A stretch of 64,000 bases of DNA from contig NZ_CP072467.1 in NCBI RefSeq assembly GCF_018437505.1, forward strand, positions 682,001 through 746,000. The letters run 5' to 3'. A program made the position numbers and the translations under genes. The notes under the pieces were generated by a model. The model was not told where the DNA came from, ran no database searches, and was given only the letters and a program-made list of their open reading frames with translations. Below, piece after piece: positions 42,855 to 51,792 of the stretch; within the stretch, counting starts at the first letter, position 1; each line of letters opens with the position of its first letter. This DNA comes from Spiractinospora alimapuensis. Its GTDB lineage: Bacteria; Actinomycetota; Actinomycetes; Streptosporangiales; Streptosporangiaceae.

Positions 42855-43574
42855 CTAGCCCAGGGTCGCCGTGGCGAAGGCGAGTGTCTCCGCCCACGAC
42901 TGGGTGGTGGCCGCCCGGTTGGCCGGCCGCTCCCGGCGCCGCTCCTCCATGAATCCGTGTTCGGCTCCGGGGTAGTAGCCGACGCTGGTCGCGGCCTCCG
43001 GGCGCCCTTGCAGTGCGCGCTGGAGGTCGTCGAACACGGTCCGTGGCACGATATGGTCGTCGCCCGGATAGACCAGCTTCACCGGTGCGGCGATCTGGCC
43101 GGCGGCGGCGACGGCGTCCTCGGTCTGGTTCGGGCGTGTTTCGGGGAGCACGGTCGGGTGGTAGGCGACGCAGGTGGCCACGCGGGCGTCGCGGGCGGCG
43201 AGGAGTAGCGCGAACCGTCCCCCCAGACACCACCCCATGACGCCGACGCGGCACAGTCCCAGACCATCGTGCGTATCGTGCATGTGGTCGAGCAGTCGGC
43301 GCTGTTCGTCCAGGCAGCCGGTGTCGGTCAGCCCGCTCATCATGACCCGGAGCTCGTCCACCGGGGTGTCGTCGGAGCTCGGCCCGTGCCACGGGTCCCA
43401 CACCACCGCGACGTGCCCCCGCTCGGCCACGTCGGCCGCGTACGCGCGGACCTGGGCACCGATCCCGGTGACCATGGGCAGCAGGAGCATGCCCGTCTCG
43501 GTGTCGGTCGGGGGACGGGCCACGTGCGCGGTGAGGTCGTCGACCCTGATCTCGGAGGTCGTGACGGTGGTCAA
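42855..43574 (-). CDS. dienelactone hydrolase-family protein
   Basis: A 239-residue alpha/beta hydrolase. VGVMGWCLGGRFALLLA has the nucleophile Cys of the DLH family (G-x-C-x-G-G). APVKLVYPGDDHIVP gives the Asp and YPGAEHGFMEE the His. The start is a TTG at 43574, chosen because AGGGGGAG lies five bases upstream and the protein then begins TTVTTSEIRVDDL. Known DLH enzymes open lactones from aromatic degradation, but many act on other esters. Substrate unknown. Confidence 0.85.
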   Translation of the reverse strand: MTTVTTSEIRVDDLTAHVARPPTDTETGMLLLPMVTGIGAQVRAYAADVAERGHVAVVWDPWHGPSSDDTPVDELRVMMSGLTDTGCLDEQRRLLDHMHDTHDGLGLCRVGVMGWCLGGRFALLLAARDARVATCVAYHPTVLPETRPNQTEDAVAAAGQIAAPVKLVYPGDDHIVPRTVFDDLQRALQGRPEAATSVGYYPGAEHGFMEERRRERPANRAATTQSWAETLAFATATLG

Positions 43575-43912
43575 GGGCGCTCCCCCTCGGTAGTCGCTCG
43601 CGGCGGGCGGACGGTGGTGTGGATTCTCGCAGAAGTCGGCCGTGGCGCCGCAGTGCCGGTCGCGTGGTGATTGGACACTCCACTCACGGTTCAATACGCT
43701 GTGTCCAGACATTCGCCCACGCCCGTCTGGGGCTGACTCCCGCGCGGAGACGGCATTCCGCGGTCGCCACGGACGGGGACGGATGTCGGAAAGCGTCCGC
43801 CCGCCCGTGGGGATCACCCGGTGGTCGGGTCGCCGTATGCTCCGTCGTTCCACTGGCCGCCACGAGGCCTTTTCTTTTGCTGGTGCGGATCCGAGTCGAG
43901 GAGGTGAGGGCA

Positions 43913-44026
43913 ATGCCAAGTCGATCATGCAGGGTCGCGGAATCCGAATCCGAGCCCAGTCATAGTCGCTGGCTTCGCCGCGACGACGGCCACCTCACTC
44001 CTCACCCGCAGCCGCGCGTGCGATAG
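43913..44026 (+). CDS. 37-residue leader peptide ORF upstream of mgtE
   Basis: The ORF follows an unusually strong GAGGAGGTGA ribosome site by a few bases and ends 45 bases before mgtE. The predicted peptide contains an alternating acidic run ending in proline (AESESEPS) and a proline-spaced tail (LTPHPQP). Acidic and intermittent-proline stretches are those known to destabilise translating ribosomes at low magnesium, as in the MgtL leader of Salmonella mgtA. A regulatory, not enzymatic, role is likely. Not proved to be translated. Confidence 0.5.
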   Translation: MPSRSCRVAESESEPSHSRWLRRDDGHLTPHPQPRVR

Positions 44027-44035
44027 ACCCGCACG
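44017..44035 (+). promoter_or_regulatory. hairpin spanning the leader ORF stop
   Basis: CGTGCG (44017-44022) pairs with CGCACG (44030-44035). The stop codon of the leader ORF (44024-44026) lies in its loop, and the mgtE ribosome site GGGAG follows about 22 bases later. A ribosome finishing or dropping off the leader would change this fold. Confidence 0.4.
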
Positions 44036-44071
44036 GCCCCTGGGTGGGGTTCTCGTGACGGGAGTCTTGAG

Positions 44072-45400
44072 ATGAACACCACCCTGCTGGAGCACCTGCG
44101 TGACCGGGAGCTGCGCGAGGCCAAGTCGGACCTGCGCGCGCTGGATCCCGAGGAGACGGTCACGGCCCTGCGCGAGCTGCCCGCCACCGAAGGGGTTCTC
44201 GCCTTCCGCCTCCTGGACAAGCAGTACGCCGTGGAGGTCTTCGAGCTGTTGAGTGACGACGAGCGGGTACGGCTGCTGGAAGCCATGACCAGCTCCGAGG
44301 CCGCCGACGTACTTGGCGGACTCGACGTCGACGACCAGGCGCGACTCATCGACGAGGCGCCCGCCGCGGTCGCCAAACGCCTCCTGAGCGCACTGCCGGC
44401 CGTCGACCGGGCGCGGGTGGGGATACTGCTGTCCTACCCCGACGACAGCGCGGGGCGGATCGCCAACCCGAACTACCTCGCGGTGCGGCCCCACGTCTCG
44501 GCCGCGCGCGCACTGGAGGCGGTGCGCCGGTGTCCGCTGGGGCCCGACGAGGTCACCACCGTCTTCGTGATCGACGTCGCCCGCCGCTACCTCGGTCTCG
44601 TCAACGTCGTGGAACTGGTGAAGGCGGCGCCGGACCGTGCCGTGGGCGACCTCGCCCGGCTGCCCGACATCGCGGTCACCACCACGTCCCCCGCCGAGGA
44701 CGCCGCGCGCCTGCCCCAACACCACGACCTCGGCGCCATTCCCGTGGTGGACTCCGAGCGGCGCCTCGTCGGCATCATCGCGGTGGACGACGCGATGCGG
44801 GTGCTGGAGGAGGAGGCCAGTGAGGACCTGGCCCGCAGCGGGGGCTCGGAGCCCCTGACCCGCCCCTACCTCGTGGCCACCTCGTTCTACCTCGCTCGGC
44901 GGCGCGCCGGGTGGCTGTTGCTGCTCGGTGTGGCCGCGGTGCTGACGGTGAACGTCCTCGCGGCCTTCGAGTCCGCGCTGGAGAGCGTGGTGGCCCTCTC
45001 CCTGTTCATCCCGCTGCTGATGGGCGCCGGGGGCAACAGCGGAGCACAGGCCGCGACCGTGGTGGTCCGCTCCATGGCCATGGGCGAGGTCCGGTTCCGG
45101 GACCTGCCCGCGGTCATCGCGCGTGAGGCGCGGGTGGGTCTCATGCTCGGGCTGATGCTGGCGGCGGTGGCGTTCCCCGTGGTGTGGTTTTTCTTCGGGG
45201 TGACCTTCGCCGTGGTGATCTCCTCCACGCTGGCGATCATCTGTGTGTGGGCGTCGACGGCCGGCGGCATGCTGCCGGTGTTGGCCAAGCGGCTGGGAAT
45301 CGACCCGGCGGTGATCTCGGCTCCGCTGATCGCCACCCTGATCGACGCCACCGGACTGCTGATCTACTTCTCGATCGCCGTCGCGCTGCTGGGCATCTAG
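44072..45400 (+). CDS. mgtE: magnesium transporter
   Basis: Gated magnesium channel of 442 residues. An N-terminal superhelical domain (about 1-130), two CBS domains (about 135-255, with TVFVIDVARRYLGLVNVVELV and IPVVDSERRLVGIIAVDDA) and five membrane segments (about 275-442, with LMGAGGNSGAQAATVVVRSMA, the pore signature) are all present. GGGAG lies 7 bases before the ATG. A long leader with a small ORF suggests post-transcriptional magnesium control. Confidence 0.95.
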   Translation: MNTTLLEHLRDRELREAKSDLRALDPEETVTALRELPATEGVLAFRLLDKQYAVEVFELLSDDERVRLLEAMTSSEAADVLGGLDVDDQARLIDEAPAAVAKRLLSALPAVDRARVGILLSYPDDSAGRIANPNYLAVRPHVSAARALEAVRRCPLGPDEVTTVFVIDVARRYLGLVNVVELVKAAPDRAVGDLARLPDIAVTTTSPAEDAARLPQHHDLGAIPVVDSERRLVGIIAVDDAMRVLEEEASEDLARSGGSEPLTRPYLVATSFYLARRRAGWLLLLGVAAVLTVNVLAAFESALESVVALSLFIPLLMGAGGNSGAQAATVVVRSMAMGEVRFRDLPAVIAREARVGLMLGLMLAAVAFPVVWFFFGVTFAVVISSTLAIICVWASTAGGMLPVLAKRLGIDPAVISAPLIATLIDATGLLIYFSIAVALLGI

Positions 45401-45431
45401 GTCGCGTTTTCGCACCGCTGTGCCATTTTTT

Positions 45432-45473
45432 GGGGGGCGCTGTTGGGGGGGCACTGTTGGGGGGTGCTGGGGG
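45432..45473 (+). other. G-quadruplex-forming run just after mgtE
   Basis: Four runs of five to seven guanines separated by short spacers (including two copies of CTGTTGGGGGG) occupy 45432-45473, starting 32 bases past the mgtE stop. The pattern meets the usual G4 rule. It may act as a transcription or decay block at the mRNA end. The rest of the 226-base gap shows nothing else. Confidence 0.6.
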
Positions 45474-45626
45474 CTCGTGACCGCCAGGACGACGTTCGCC
45501 GGATCGCCGTGCGAGCCGAAGCCCGGGCCCCCGCTGGGACACCATCCGCGAAGCGGACCCAGTAGGGGCGACGGCCGCTCCCTGATCCGAATGCCCGCAA
45601 ATACACTCCCTGGCCGGGAAGCGGGG

Positions 45627-47120
45627 TCAGCCGCTGAGTTCCCGCACGGCGCGGGGCTGGTGGTCACGTGGGACGCCGTTGTGCGCCAGCCACTCCCGGA
45701 CGCGCGGCACGCTCGCCACCGGATCGGTGATGAGTGCCTCCGCCGTGTGGGTGAGGTCGAGCTCGTTCGACTCCCGGTCCCGCAGCCGCGCTTCCTCCGA
45801 CCAGGACAGCGTCCAGGCGGCGACGCCGTGTTCGATCAGCGCCGCCTCCAAGGCGCGGCGGACCACCACCGGTAGGACGCGCGGGTCGTCGTCCCAGCCC
45901 AGGGCGACGAGCGCGGCGTGTAGCTGGTGTCCCTGGCCCCGTCCGAGGACCTCCAACGCCGCGTCGAGGAACGGGTGCTGGATGTGGAGGACCTGCTGGG
46001 CGGCCACGGCGAGGTCACGCGAGGCCTCCATGTTGGCCGCGACGAACATGCCGCGCGCCACGAGCTGCTCCCAGGGAAGGGAGGGCAGCGCGCGGGCCTG
46101 CTCGGTCCACAGGCTCTCCTGCGTGGCGCGGGCGGCCGTGGCCGGATCGGCCAGGAGCGCGGCGGCGGGCGCCGCGTCGACGGCGCCTCCCGGCTCGGGC
46201 AGGTGGGCGATCGCCGCCACCCGCTCGCTCAGCGGCGGATGGGAGTCGTAGGGGGTCGGCTGCTCCGGGGCGGAGGCGAACTCGGCGATCTGCCGCTGGC
46301 GTTCCGGGTCGTTGATCATGGCGTGGAACCCGCCGAAGAGGTCCGCCGGCCGCGCCTGGGCGGGGCCGGCCAACCCGGCGTAGGACTCCATGAACACCTC
46401 CCACGCCGGCGCGTAGGCGTGCACCTTGCGCAGCGCGCCGGCCATCGCCGAACGGCCCGCGATGCGCACCGCCAACGCGTCGGCCTCGAGTTCCTGGCGG
46501 CGGGAGACGGCCTGGGAGACCCGCAGGTACAGCTTGGCGTAGGCGCGGAACAGGGACTGGGTGAACCGGTGGCCCTCCAGGCCCCGCACCGCGGCGATGA
46601 GGGCGATGCGCCCCCGGTAGACCGGGGCGCCGAGGCGGGTGTGGGCACCGCTGTAGTGCCCCAGTTCGTGGCCGAGCACGGCCCGCATCTCCCCGCGGGT
46701 CAGCGTCATCAACAGCGGGACCCCGATCAGCATGCGACGCCGGGTGGCGCGCAGGCCCAGCATCGTGGTGTCCTCGCTGACCGCCGCGTTGACGTCGGGC
46801 ACGAGACGGATCTCGTCGGGCGCCCGGGTGCTCGCCTGGTCGGCGAGCGCGCGGACGGTCCGCCACAGTTCCGGCTCGTCGCGGTCACTCACCGCGATTC
46901 CGGGCTGCTCGTGGTCGTTGCGTCGGGGGATCATCACCAGACCGCGGACCAGGGCGATGGCGACGAGCGTGACGGCGACCGCGACCTGGACTCCCTGCCC
47001 GTTGCCGCGCAGGAAGACCGCGACGTCGATGACGACCGCGAGGCCGATCACGACGGCGACCAGCACGTAGAAGCCCAGCAGCAGCGATACGGCGACGACG
47101 GCACGCAGGGTGGTGACCAT
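45627..47120 (-). CDS. M48-family membrane metallopeptidase
   Basis: A 497-residue zinc protease related to HtpX/Ste24. Two N-terminal membrane segments (about 8-38 and 45-64) precede the active site VLGHELGHYSGAH (HELGH 151-155) and the third ligand in RRQELEADALAVRIAG (about 210). The C-terminal 200 residues after SHPPLSERVAAIAHLPEP are specific to actinomycetes and have no known domain. The ATG at 47120 follows AGGAG. It may act in membrane-protein quality control. Confidence 0.88.
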   Translation of the reverse strand: MVTTLRAVVAVSLLLGFYVLVAVVIGLAVVIDVAVFLRGNGQGVQVAVAVTLVAIALVRGLVMIPRRNDHEQPGIAVSDRDEPELWRTVRALADQASTRAPDEIRLVPDVNAAVSEDTTMLGLRATRRRMLIGVPLLMTLTRGEMRAVLGHELGHYSGAHTRLGAPVYRGRIALIAAVRGLEGHRFTQSLFRAYAKLYLRVSQAVSRRQELEADALAVRIAGRSAMAGALRKVHAYAPAWEVFMESYAGLAGPAQARPADLFGGFHAMINDPERQRQIAEFASAPEQPTPYDSHPPLSERVAAIAHLPEPGGAVDAAPAAALLADPATAARATQESLWTEQARALPSLPWEQLVARGMFVAANMEASRDLAVAAQQVLHIQHPFLDAALEVLGRGQGHQLHAALVALGWDDDPRVLPVVVRRALEAALIEHGVAAWTLSWSEEARLRDRESNELDLTHTAEALITDPVASVPRVREWLAHNGVPRDHQPRAVRELSG

Positions 47121-47363
47121 GGAGGCTCCTGACCGAGGGGGCGCCACGACGCGGGTGTCGGGCGGAGTGGGGCTTTGAGCGGGCGCCACGTTGCGAGGAA
47201 CGTAGTCGATTCTCCAGTGCCGAGCCGCGTCCCCTACACCGGCCCGGCGAATACGCCGGATTTGTCATGACACACCAGGTCACGAGGGATTCGCGGTGGT
47301 TGCTTCGATCGGCGCCCCGGGTGAGAGTGAACCCACACTTCCACTACTCACAGCGAGGGATTG

Positions 47364-48347
47364 ATGACATTGAGTCGCACGCGGCGGGTGGGGGCAACGC
47401 GTCTGTTGCTCCTCGCCACGGCGGTCGCCACCGCCTTCGGATCACTCACGACCTCGGCCGGCGCCAGCTCCGGTGAGGCGCCCGAGCCCACCGTCAGCCG
47501 CTACGTTCCGCTGGAGGGGACTGCGGGGGACCTGGACCGTGCCCAGGAGTGGGGGTGCGCCGAAGGGGAGACGGGTCGGTCGGGCCTGAGGGTCCTGTTC
47601 TTCGGCACGCAGGAGAGCGGCGGTGAGCTCCGTCAGCCGGGTACGAGCACCGCGACGCGGAGCGCGCGCGTCTCCGCCGACCGCGCGGTCGAGGTGGCCG
47701 CACGATGGGCCGAGGGATTCACCTCGTGTCGGAAGGGCGACGCGGAGGCGATCCTCTCCCTGGGGGTCAACAACAAGGACGACGGCGGGGTGAGCGGTTC
47801 CGACGCCGGCCGCGCGTGGGCCGAGGTGGTGGACTCCGGCAGCGGTTCGATCGGTTCCGAGGCGGTGTCGGTCGTCGGGGGCGTGGACGCCGAGCCCAGT
47901 TGGTCCACGCCCCAGTGGGCCCGGGACTGGGTGGACGCCTACCTCCAGACCACCGAGCTTCCGCTCTACGCCGCGAACTCCGCCGACGGCTGCCCCGCCC
48001 AGGGGTCGGGCGGCGGTTCCTGCTCCAACGGATGGTCGGTCTCCGACGTCCACTACGTCGCGGGCGGTGCGGGCAGTGGTGTCTCCGCCGTCCCACAGAT
48101 CTATCGCACCGACGGGATCCAGGCACGCCAGTGGGCCTCGATCAGCGCGTGGGGAGCGGCCAACGGCGAGGGCGCGTTGCGTTTCGCCGGGGCGATGGCG
48201 CAGCAGAAGGCCTGCGAGCAGCGTTCCTGCGACGGGACCGACAACTCACCCGAGGACGCGTGGTCGCAGCTCTGGGAAGCGATCGACGCCGAGAGCGGCA
48301 CCCGGCAGGACACCCTGCCCCACGCGACCGACATCCGCTGGCCGTGA
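47364..48347 (+). CDS. secreted protein of unknown function
   Basis: A 327-residue exported protein with a Sec signal (RTRRVGATRLLLLATAVATAF, cleavage after about residue 35, ASSGEA). The mature part has six or more cysteines, some paired (AQGSGGGSCSNGWS, QKACEQRSCDGTD), and repeated tryptophan-rich segments. It begins with a GLRVLFFGTQESGG strand and has a VNNKDDGG-type turn, loosely like a surface or carbohydrate-related fold. I do not recognise the family. A terminator follows it closely. Confidence 0.7.
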   Translation: MTLSRTRRVGATRLLLLATAVATAFGSLTTSAGASSGEAPEPTVSRYVPLEGTAGDLDRAQEWGCAEGETGRSGLRVLFFGTQESGGELRQPGTSTATRSARVSADRAVEVAARWAEGFTSCRKGDAEAILSLGVNNKDDGGVSGSDAGRAWAEVVDSGSGSIGSEAVSVVGGVDAEPSWSTPQWARDWVDAYLQTTELPLYAANSADGCPAQGSGGGSCSNGWSVSDVHYVAGGAGSGVSAVPQIYRTDGIQARQWASISAWGAANGEGALRFAGAMAQQKACEQRSCDGTDNSPEDAWSQLWEAIDAESGTRQDTLPHATDIRWP

Positions 48348-48353
48348 CCAGCC

Positions 48354-48385
48354 GAGGGGTGGACGGCGTCAGCGGTCCACCCCTC
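48354..48385 (+). terminator. terminator after the secreted protein gene
   Basis: GAGGGGTGGAC (48354-48364) pairs perfectly over 11 bases with GTCCACCCCTC (48375-48385), with a 10-base loop, 6 bases past the stop codon. Confidence 0.7.
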
Positions 48386-48436
48386 CCCCAGGGGTCCCGG
48401 TCACCCTTGGCGCCGGCCTCGAAGCCAACTTCGACG

Positions 48437-49294
48437 TCAGGTCTTGGTCGCCCCCGCGGTCAGTCCCCCTTCCAGGTGACGTTGGGCGCCGAGGAACACC
48501 AGGAGCGCCGGGACGGCGATCATGACGGCCGCCGCGCTCAAATAGCCCCACTCCGCGCGGCGTTCCGCCACGAACTGGGTGCGCAGCCCCACCGCCAGGG
48601 TGAAGTTGTCGGCGTCGATCATGAACGCGGACGCGAACGCCACCTCCCCCCACGCGGTGATGAAGGCGAAGAAGCCGACCACGGCGAGACCGGGTTTGGC
48701 CAACGGCAACACGAGCCGCCAGAAGGTGCCGAACGGTGTGAGACCGTCCATCCGGCCCGCCTCATCGATCTCCGTCGGGATGGTGTCGAAGTAGCCCCGC
48801 AACATCCAGGCGCAGAACGGCACCGCGATGGTGAGGTAGGTGAGCGTGAGGCCGAGATGGTGGTTGATGAGCCCGAGTCGGACCAACACCGTGTAGAGGG
48901 GCACGATCAGGATCGCGACCGGGAACATCTGGGTGATGAGCAGCGACCACATCAGTGGCCGCATCCCCGGGAACCGGAACCGGCTGACCGCGTATCCGGT
49001 CGTCGCGGCGAGGAAGAGCGCCACGACCGTCGTGAGGCCCGCGACGACGAGGGTGTTGGCGAACCAGCGCAGGAACGGTGTCTCGGTGAGGACGTGCAGG
49101 TAGTTCGCGAACGTCGGGTCCCGCACCACCTCGACCGACGTGCTCTGCCACACGTGGCGTGGCTGGATCGAGGTGAGGACGATCCACACCACGGGCAACA
49201 GCGCGATGAGGCTCGCCGTCACCAGTCCGAGATGGAGGCCGACGGAGGCGAGGACGCCGCGTTCCCGCCCCCCGCGAGCCGATGCGGTCACCAT
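48437..49294 (-). CDS. carbohydrate ABC permease (MalG type)
   Basis: A 285-residue permease with six membrane segments. The family EAA loop is seen as EIDEAGRMDGLTPFGTFWRLVLPLAKPGL. It begins RGVLASVGLHLGLVTASLIAL. The ATG at 49294 overlaps the MalF-type stop by seven bases. Third and last gene of the importer operon; no ATPase gene follows, so a shared ATPase of MsiK type elsewhere is expected to power it. Confidence 0.9.
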   Translation of the reverse strand: MVTASARGGRERGVLASVGLHLGLVTASLIALLPVVWIVLTSIQPRHVWQSTSVEVVRDPTFANYLHVLTETPFLRWFANTLVVAGLTTVVALFLAATTGYAVSRFRFPGMRPLMWSLLITQMFPVAILIVPLYTVLVRLGLINHHLGLTLTYLTIAVPFCAWMLRGYFDTIPTEIDEAGRMDGLTPFGTFWRLVLPLAKPGLAVVGFFAFITAWGEVAFASAFMIDADNFTLAVGLRTQFVAERRAEWGYLSAAAVMIAVPALLVFLGAQRHLEGGLTAGATKT

Positions 49295-50286
49295 GCCTGC
49301 CCCTCTCGTCGCAGCGCACGTTGGTAGATGACGCCCAGCACCAGCAGGAGCCCCAGGATCACCATTCCGTAGGCGGAGGCGACCCCGTAGGTGCCGTCCC
49401 CGAACAGGCGGAAGGCGTAGGTGACGAGCAGGTCGGTGCTGCGCGCCGGCCCGCCACCGGTCACCAGGAAGATCACCGGGAACTGGTTGAACGTCCAGAT
49501 GGTGCCGATCAGCACGACCGGGGCGGCCACCGGACGCAGACTGGGCAGGGTGATGTGGCGGAACTGTTGCCAGGGACTGGCCCCGTCCACCCGCGCCGCC
49601 TCGTAGAGCTGCCCCGGGATGGACTGCAGGCCGCCCAGCAGCGCGACCATCATGAAGGGGACCCCCAGCCACACGTTGATCGTGATGACCACGACCTTCG
49701 CCCAGAACGGGTCACCGAGCCACTCGACACCGGGGAACCCCATCCCGCGCAGGGCGGCGTTGAACAGCCCGTACTCGCCCTGGTAGAGGTAGCGCCAGAT
49801 GAAGGCGCTGACGAAGGGTGGCACGGCCCAGGGCAGGATCATGACGGCCCGGTAGACACCGCGCAGCGCGACCCGACGGTTGAGCATCACCGCGAGCCCG
49901 AGTCCGAGACCGAAGTGGCAGGCGACGCACGCCAGCGTCCACACCACGGTCCAGGTGAGTCGCGCCCAGAAGTCGCCGACGTCGCCGGTCAGGATCGCGA
50001 CGTAGTTGTCGACCCCGACGAACTCGTAGGTCGCGGGGGTGACGTTCTCGCCGATCCGGGTGGACACGTTGCGTCTGTCGGCGTCGGTGAACGACAGCCA
50101 CAGGCCGCGCGCGAAGGGGAACGCGATGACGACCGACATCACGATGACGACCGGTGCCGTCAGCGCCCAGGCGTACCAGTGGGTGCGCAGGAACCGCCGA
50201 AGGGGGCCCGGCTCCGCGGCGCGGGGGCGAGGAGGCCGCGCGGGCGTGGCCCGGCGGCGTTGGACTGTGGTGGCCACGTTTGTCAT
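49288..50286 (-). CDS. carbohydrate ABC permease (MalF type)
   Basis: A 332-residue permease with six membrane segments after a basic N-terminal tail. The EAA loop is YEAARVDGASPWQQFRHITLPSLRPV. The ATG overlaps the binding-protein stop by four bases. It pairs with the MalG-type partner. Confidence 0.9.
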   Translation of the reverse strand: MTNVATTVQRRRATPARPPRPRAAEPGPLRRFLRTHWYAWALTAPVVIVMSVVIAFPFARGLWLSFTDADRRNVSTRIGENVTPATYEFVGVDNYVAILTGDVGDFWARLTWTVVWTLACVACHFGLGLGLAVMLNRRVALRGVYRAVMILPWAVPPFVSAFIWRYLYQGEYGLFNAALRGMGFPGVEWLGDPFWAKVVVITINVWLGVPFMMVALLGGLQSIPGQLYEAARVDGASPWQQFRHITLPSLRPVAAPVVLIGTIWTFNQFPVIFLVTGGGPARSTDLLVTYAFRLFGDGTYGVASAYGMVILGLLLVLGVIYQRALRREGQAW

Positions 50287-51530
50287 TCCCAGTCGGGCAG
50301 GAGCGCCTGGTACTCGTCGGCCAGGCCGTCCAGGGCCTCCTGGGGGCTGACGTCTCCCAGGACGGCCGCCTCATAGGCGTCGTCGAAGGGCACGAACATC
50401 TGGCCCGCCTCCGGGATCCACGCGCCCGGCTGGCTGGCCTCCATGACCGGGGCGTAGGCGGACACGATCGGGTGGTCCTCCACCGCCGGGGCGGCGTAGG
50501 CCGACTCCCGGGTCGGAAGGGTTCCGAGCTCCTCGGCGATCCGGCTCTGCGTCTCGGTCGACGCCATGTACTCCACGAAGGCGTAGGCCGTCTCGAGGTT
50601 CTCCGAGCCCGCGTAGACGGAGTAGTTGTGACCTCCGGTCGGCCCGCCGGCCTCCAGCGACTGGACCCCCAGGTTCTCCGCGTCCTCGAACGCGGGGCCA
50701 CCCAGGGCGTCGCCCATCGACCACGGCCCGTTGATGATCATCGCGACGTCGCCCTCGCGGAACGCCGCCATCATCACGTCGTAGCTCTCGCCGAGGTCGG
50801 GGCTGAGCGCGGCGTCGGAGTTCATGAGGTCGAGCGCGTTCTCCAGCCCGGCGACCGCCTCAGGGTCGTTGATGGTGATCCGCTCGTCGGCGTCGTCCAC
50901 CCACTGACCGCCCTCGGCGAAGATGAACGGCAGCAGGAAGTACCCCTCGACGTGGAGATAGATGCCGTCGGCGTCGGTCTCCTCACTCACGTCCCCGGCC
51001 ACCGTGGCCAGGTCGTCCATGGTCGTGGGGGGTTCGTCGTGCCCGGCCTCGGCGAGCAGGTCGGCGTTGTAGAGCAGGGCGAGGGAGTCGGTGACCTGGG
51101 GGACGGCGTAGGTCGTGCCCTCGTACTGGGCGCTGCTCCACGGCCCGTCCAGGAAGTCGTCGACGTCGTCAAGCGCCGGGGTGTCGTCGAGGGGCTGGAG
51201 ATAGCCGAGGCTCGCGAAGTCCGCCGTCCAGCCCACCTCCGTGCGCAATACGTCGGGGGCTCCGTCACCCGAGGCGGCGGCACGGTCGAATCGGTCCCGG
51301 GCGTCGTCGAAGTCCTCGAACTGGTGGTTCACGGTGACGCCGTGCTCCTCCTCGAAGTCGGCGATCACCGCCTCGTAGGCCGGTCCCTCGTTCTCGGCGT
51401 CGGAGGTGTCCCAGTAGGTGATGGTCCCACCCACCTCGCCGTCACCCTCCGCCGCTCCCCCGCCGCCCGAACAGGCCGTCACCGCGAGCGCCAGTCCCGC
51501 CCCGGCACCAACGACACGTATCAGCCGCAT
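50283..51530 (-). CDS. sugar-binding lipoprotein of the MalE family
   Basis: A 415-residue extracytoplasmic binding protein. A short signal peptide ends in the lipobox VTAC (Cys near residue 20), then a glycine-rich linker GGGGAAEGDGEVGG. ITYWDTSDAENEGPAYEAVIADFEEEHG and VAMIINGPWSMGDAL are typical of family-1 sugar binders. A linked alpha-glucosidase and LacI repressor suggest maltose, maltodextrin or another alpha-glucoside as ligand. Confidence 0.9.
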   Translation of the reverse strand: MRLIRVVGAGAGLALAVTACSGGGGAAEGDGEVGGTITYWDTSDAENEGPAYEAVIADFEEEHGVTVNHQFEDFDDARDRFDRAAASGDGAPDVLRTEVGWTADFASLGYLQPLDDTPALDDVDDFLDGPWSSAQYEGTTYAVPQVTDSLALLYNADLLAEAGHDEPPTTMDDLATVAGDVSEETDADGIYLHVEGYFLLPFIFAEGGQWVDDADERITINDPEAVAGLENALDLMNSDAALSPDLGESYDVMMAAFREGDVAMIINGPWSMGDALGGPAFEDAENLGVQSLEAGGPTGGHNYSVYAGSENLETAYAFVEYMASTETQSRIAEELGTLPTRESAYAAPAVEDHPIVSAYAPVMEASQPGAWIPEAGQMFVPFDDAYEAAVLGDVSPQEALDGLADEYQALLPDWE

Positions 51531-51589
51531 GTTTCGCTCCTCCGGTTGGTTGCGCGTGACCCATCACACAGGAAGGGATGCGCCGAATC

Positions 51590-51616
51590 TAGCAAAACAT
51601 TTCAGTTCATGAAATG
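51590..51616 (-). promoter_or_regulatory. shared alpha-glucoside operator/promoter motif, copy 1
   Basis: On the plus strand TAGCAAAA (51590-51597), 10 bases, then CATGAAAT (51608-51615). The same 8-10-8 arrangement precedes the alpha-glucosidase gene at 55635-55660. A palindrome CATTTCA-GTTCA-TGAAATG (51598-51616) overlaps it. It lies 60-86 bases before the binding protein start and is the likely target of the LacI-type repressor. Confidence 0.6.
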
Positions 51617-51792
51617 CCTTTGCGTTCGTTCCCGTTCGTCCCAGCCAAAGCGAGGCGGAGAGCAAAGCCATGAACAGCGAAAACCAACGGAGCGGTGCAA
51701 CACTTCGGGCCCGCAAACCGCGTCAGACGGCGTGCGGACCCGCGTGGTAGCGTTTCAGGCGGAACAACACGAGCTCAGGGAGTTGACAAACG

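Larger units (their letters stand above)
43575..44071. other. upstream region of mgtE, long leader
   Basis: About 500 bases separate the hydrolase from mgtE. The left part (43575-43900) shows no gene. The right part holds a 37-codon ORF with a very strong ribosome site and a hairpin. GGTGAGG at 43903-43909 faintly recalls the start of the M-box magnesium riboswitch, but I cannot fold the rest into that structure by eye. Confidence 0.5.

Noticed and set aside
43740-44071. M-box magnesium riboswitch before mgtE
   Set aside because: Only a GGTGAGG fragment is seen; the other conserved helices and loops could not be found by eye. A covariance-model search would decide.
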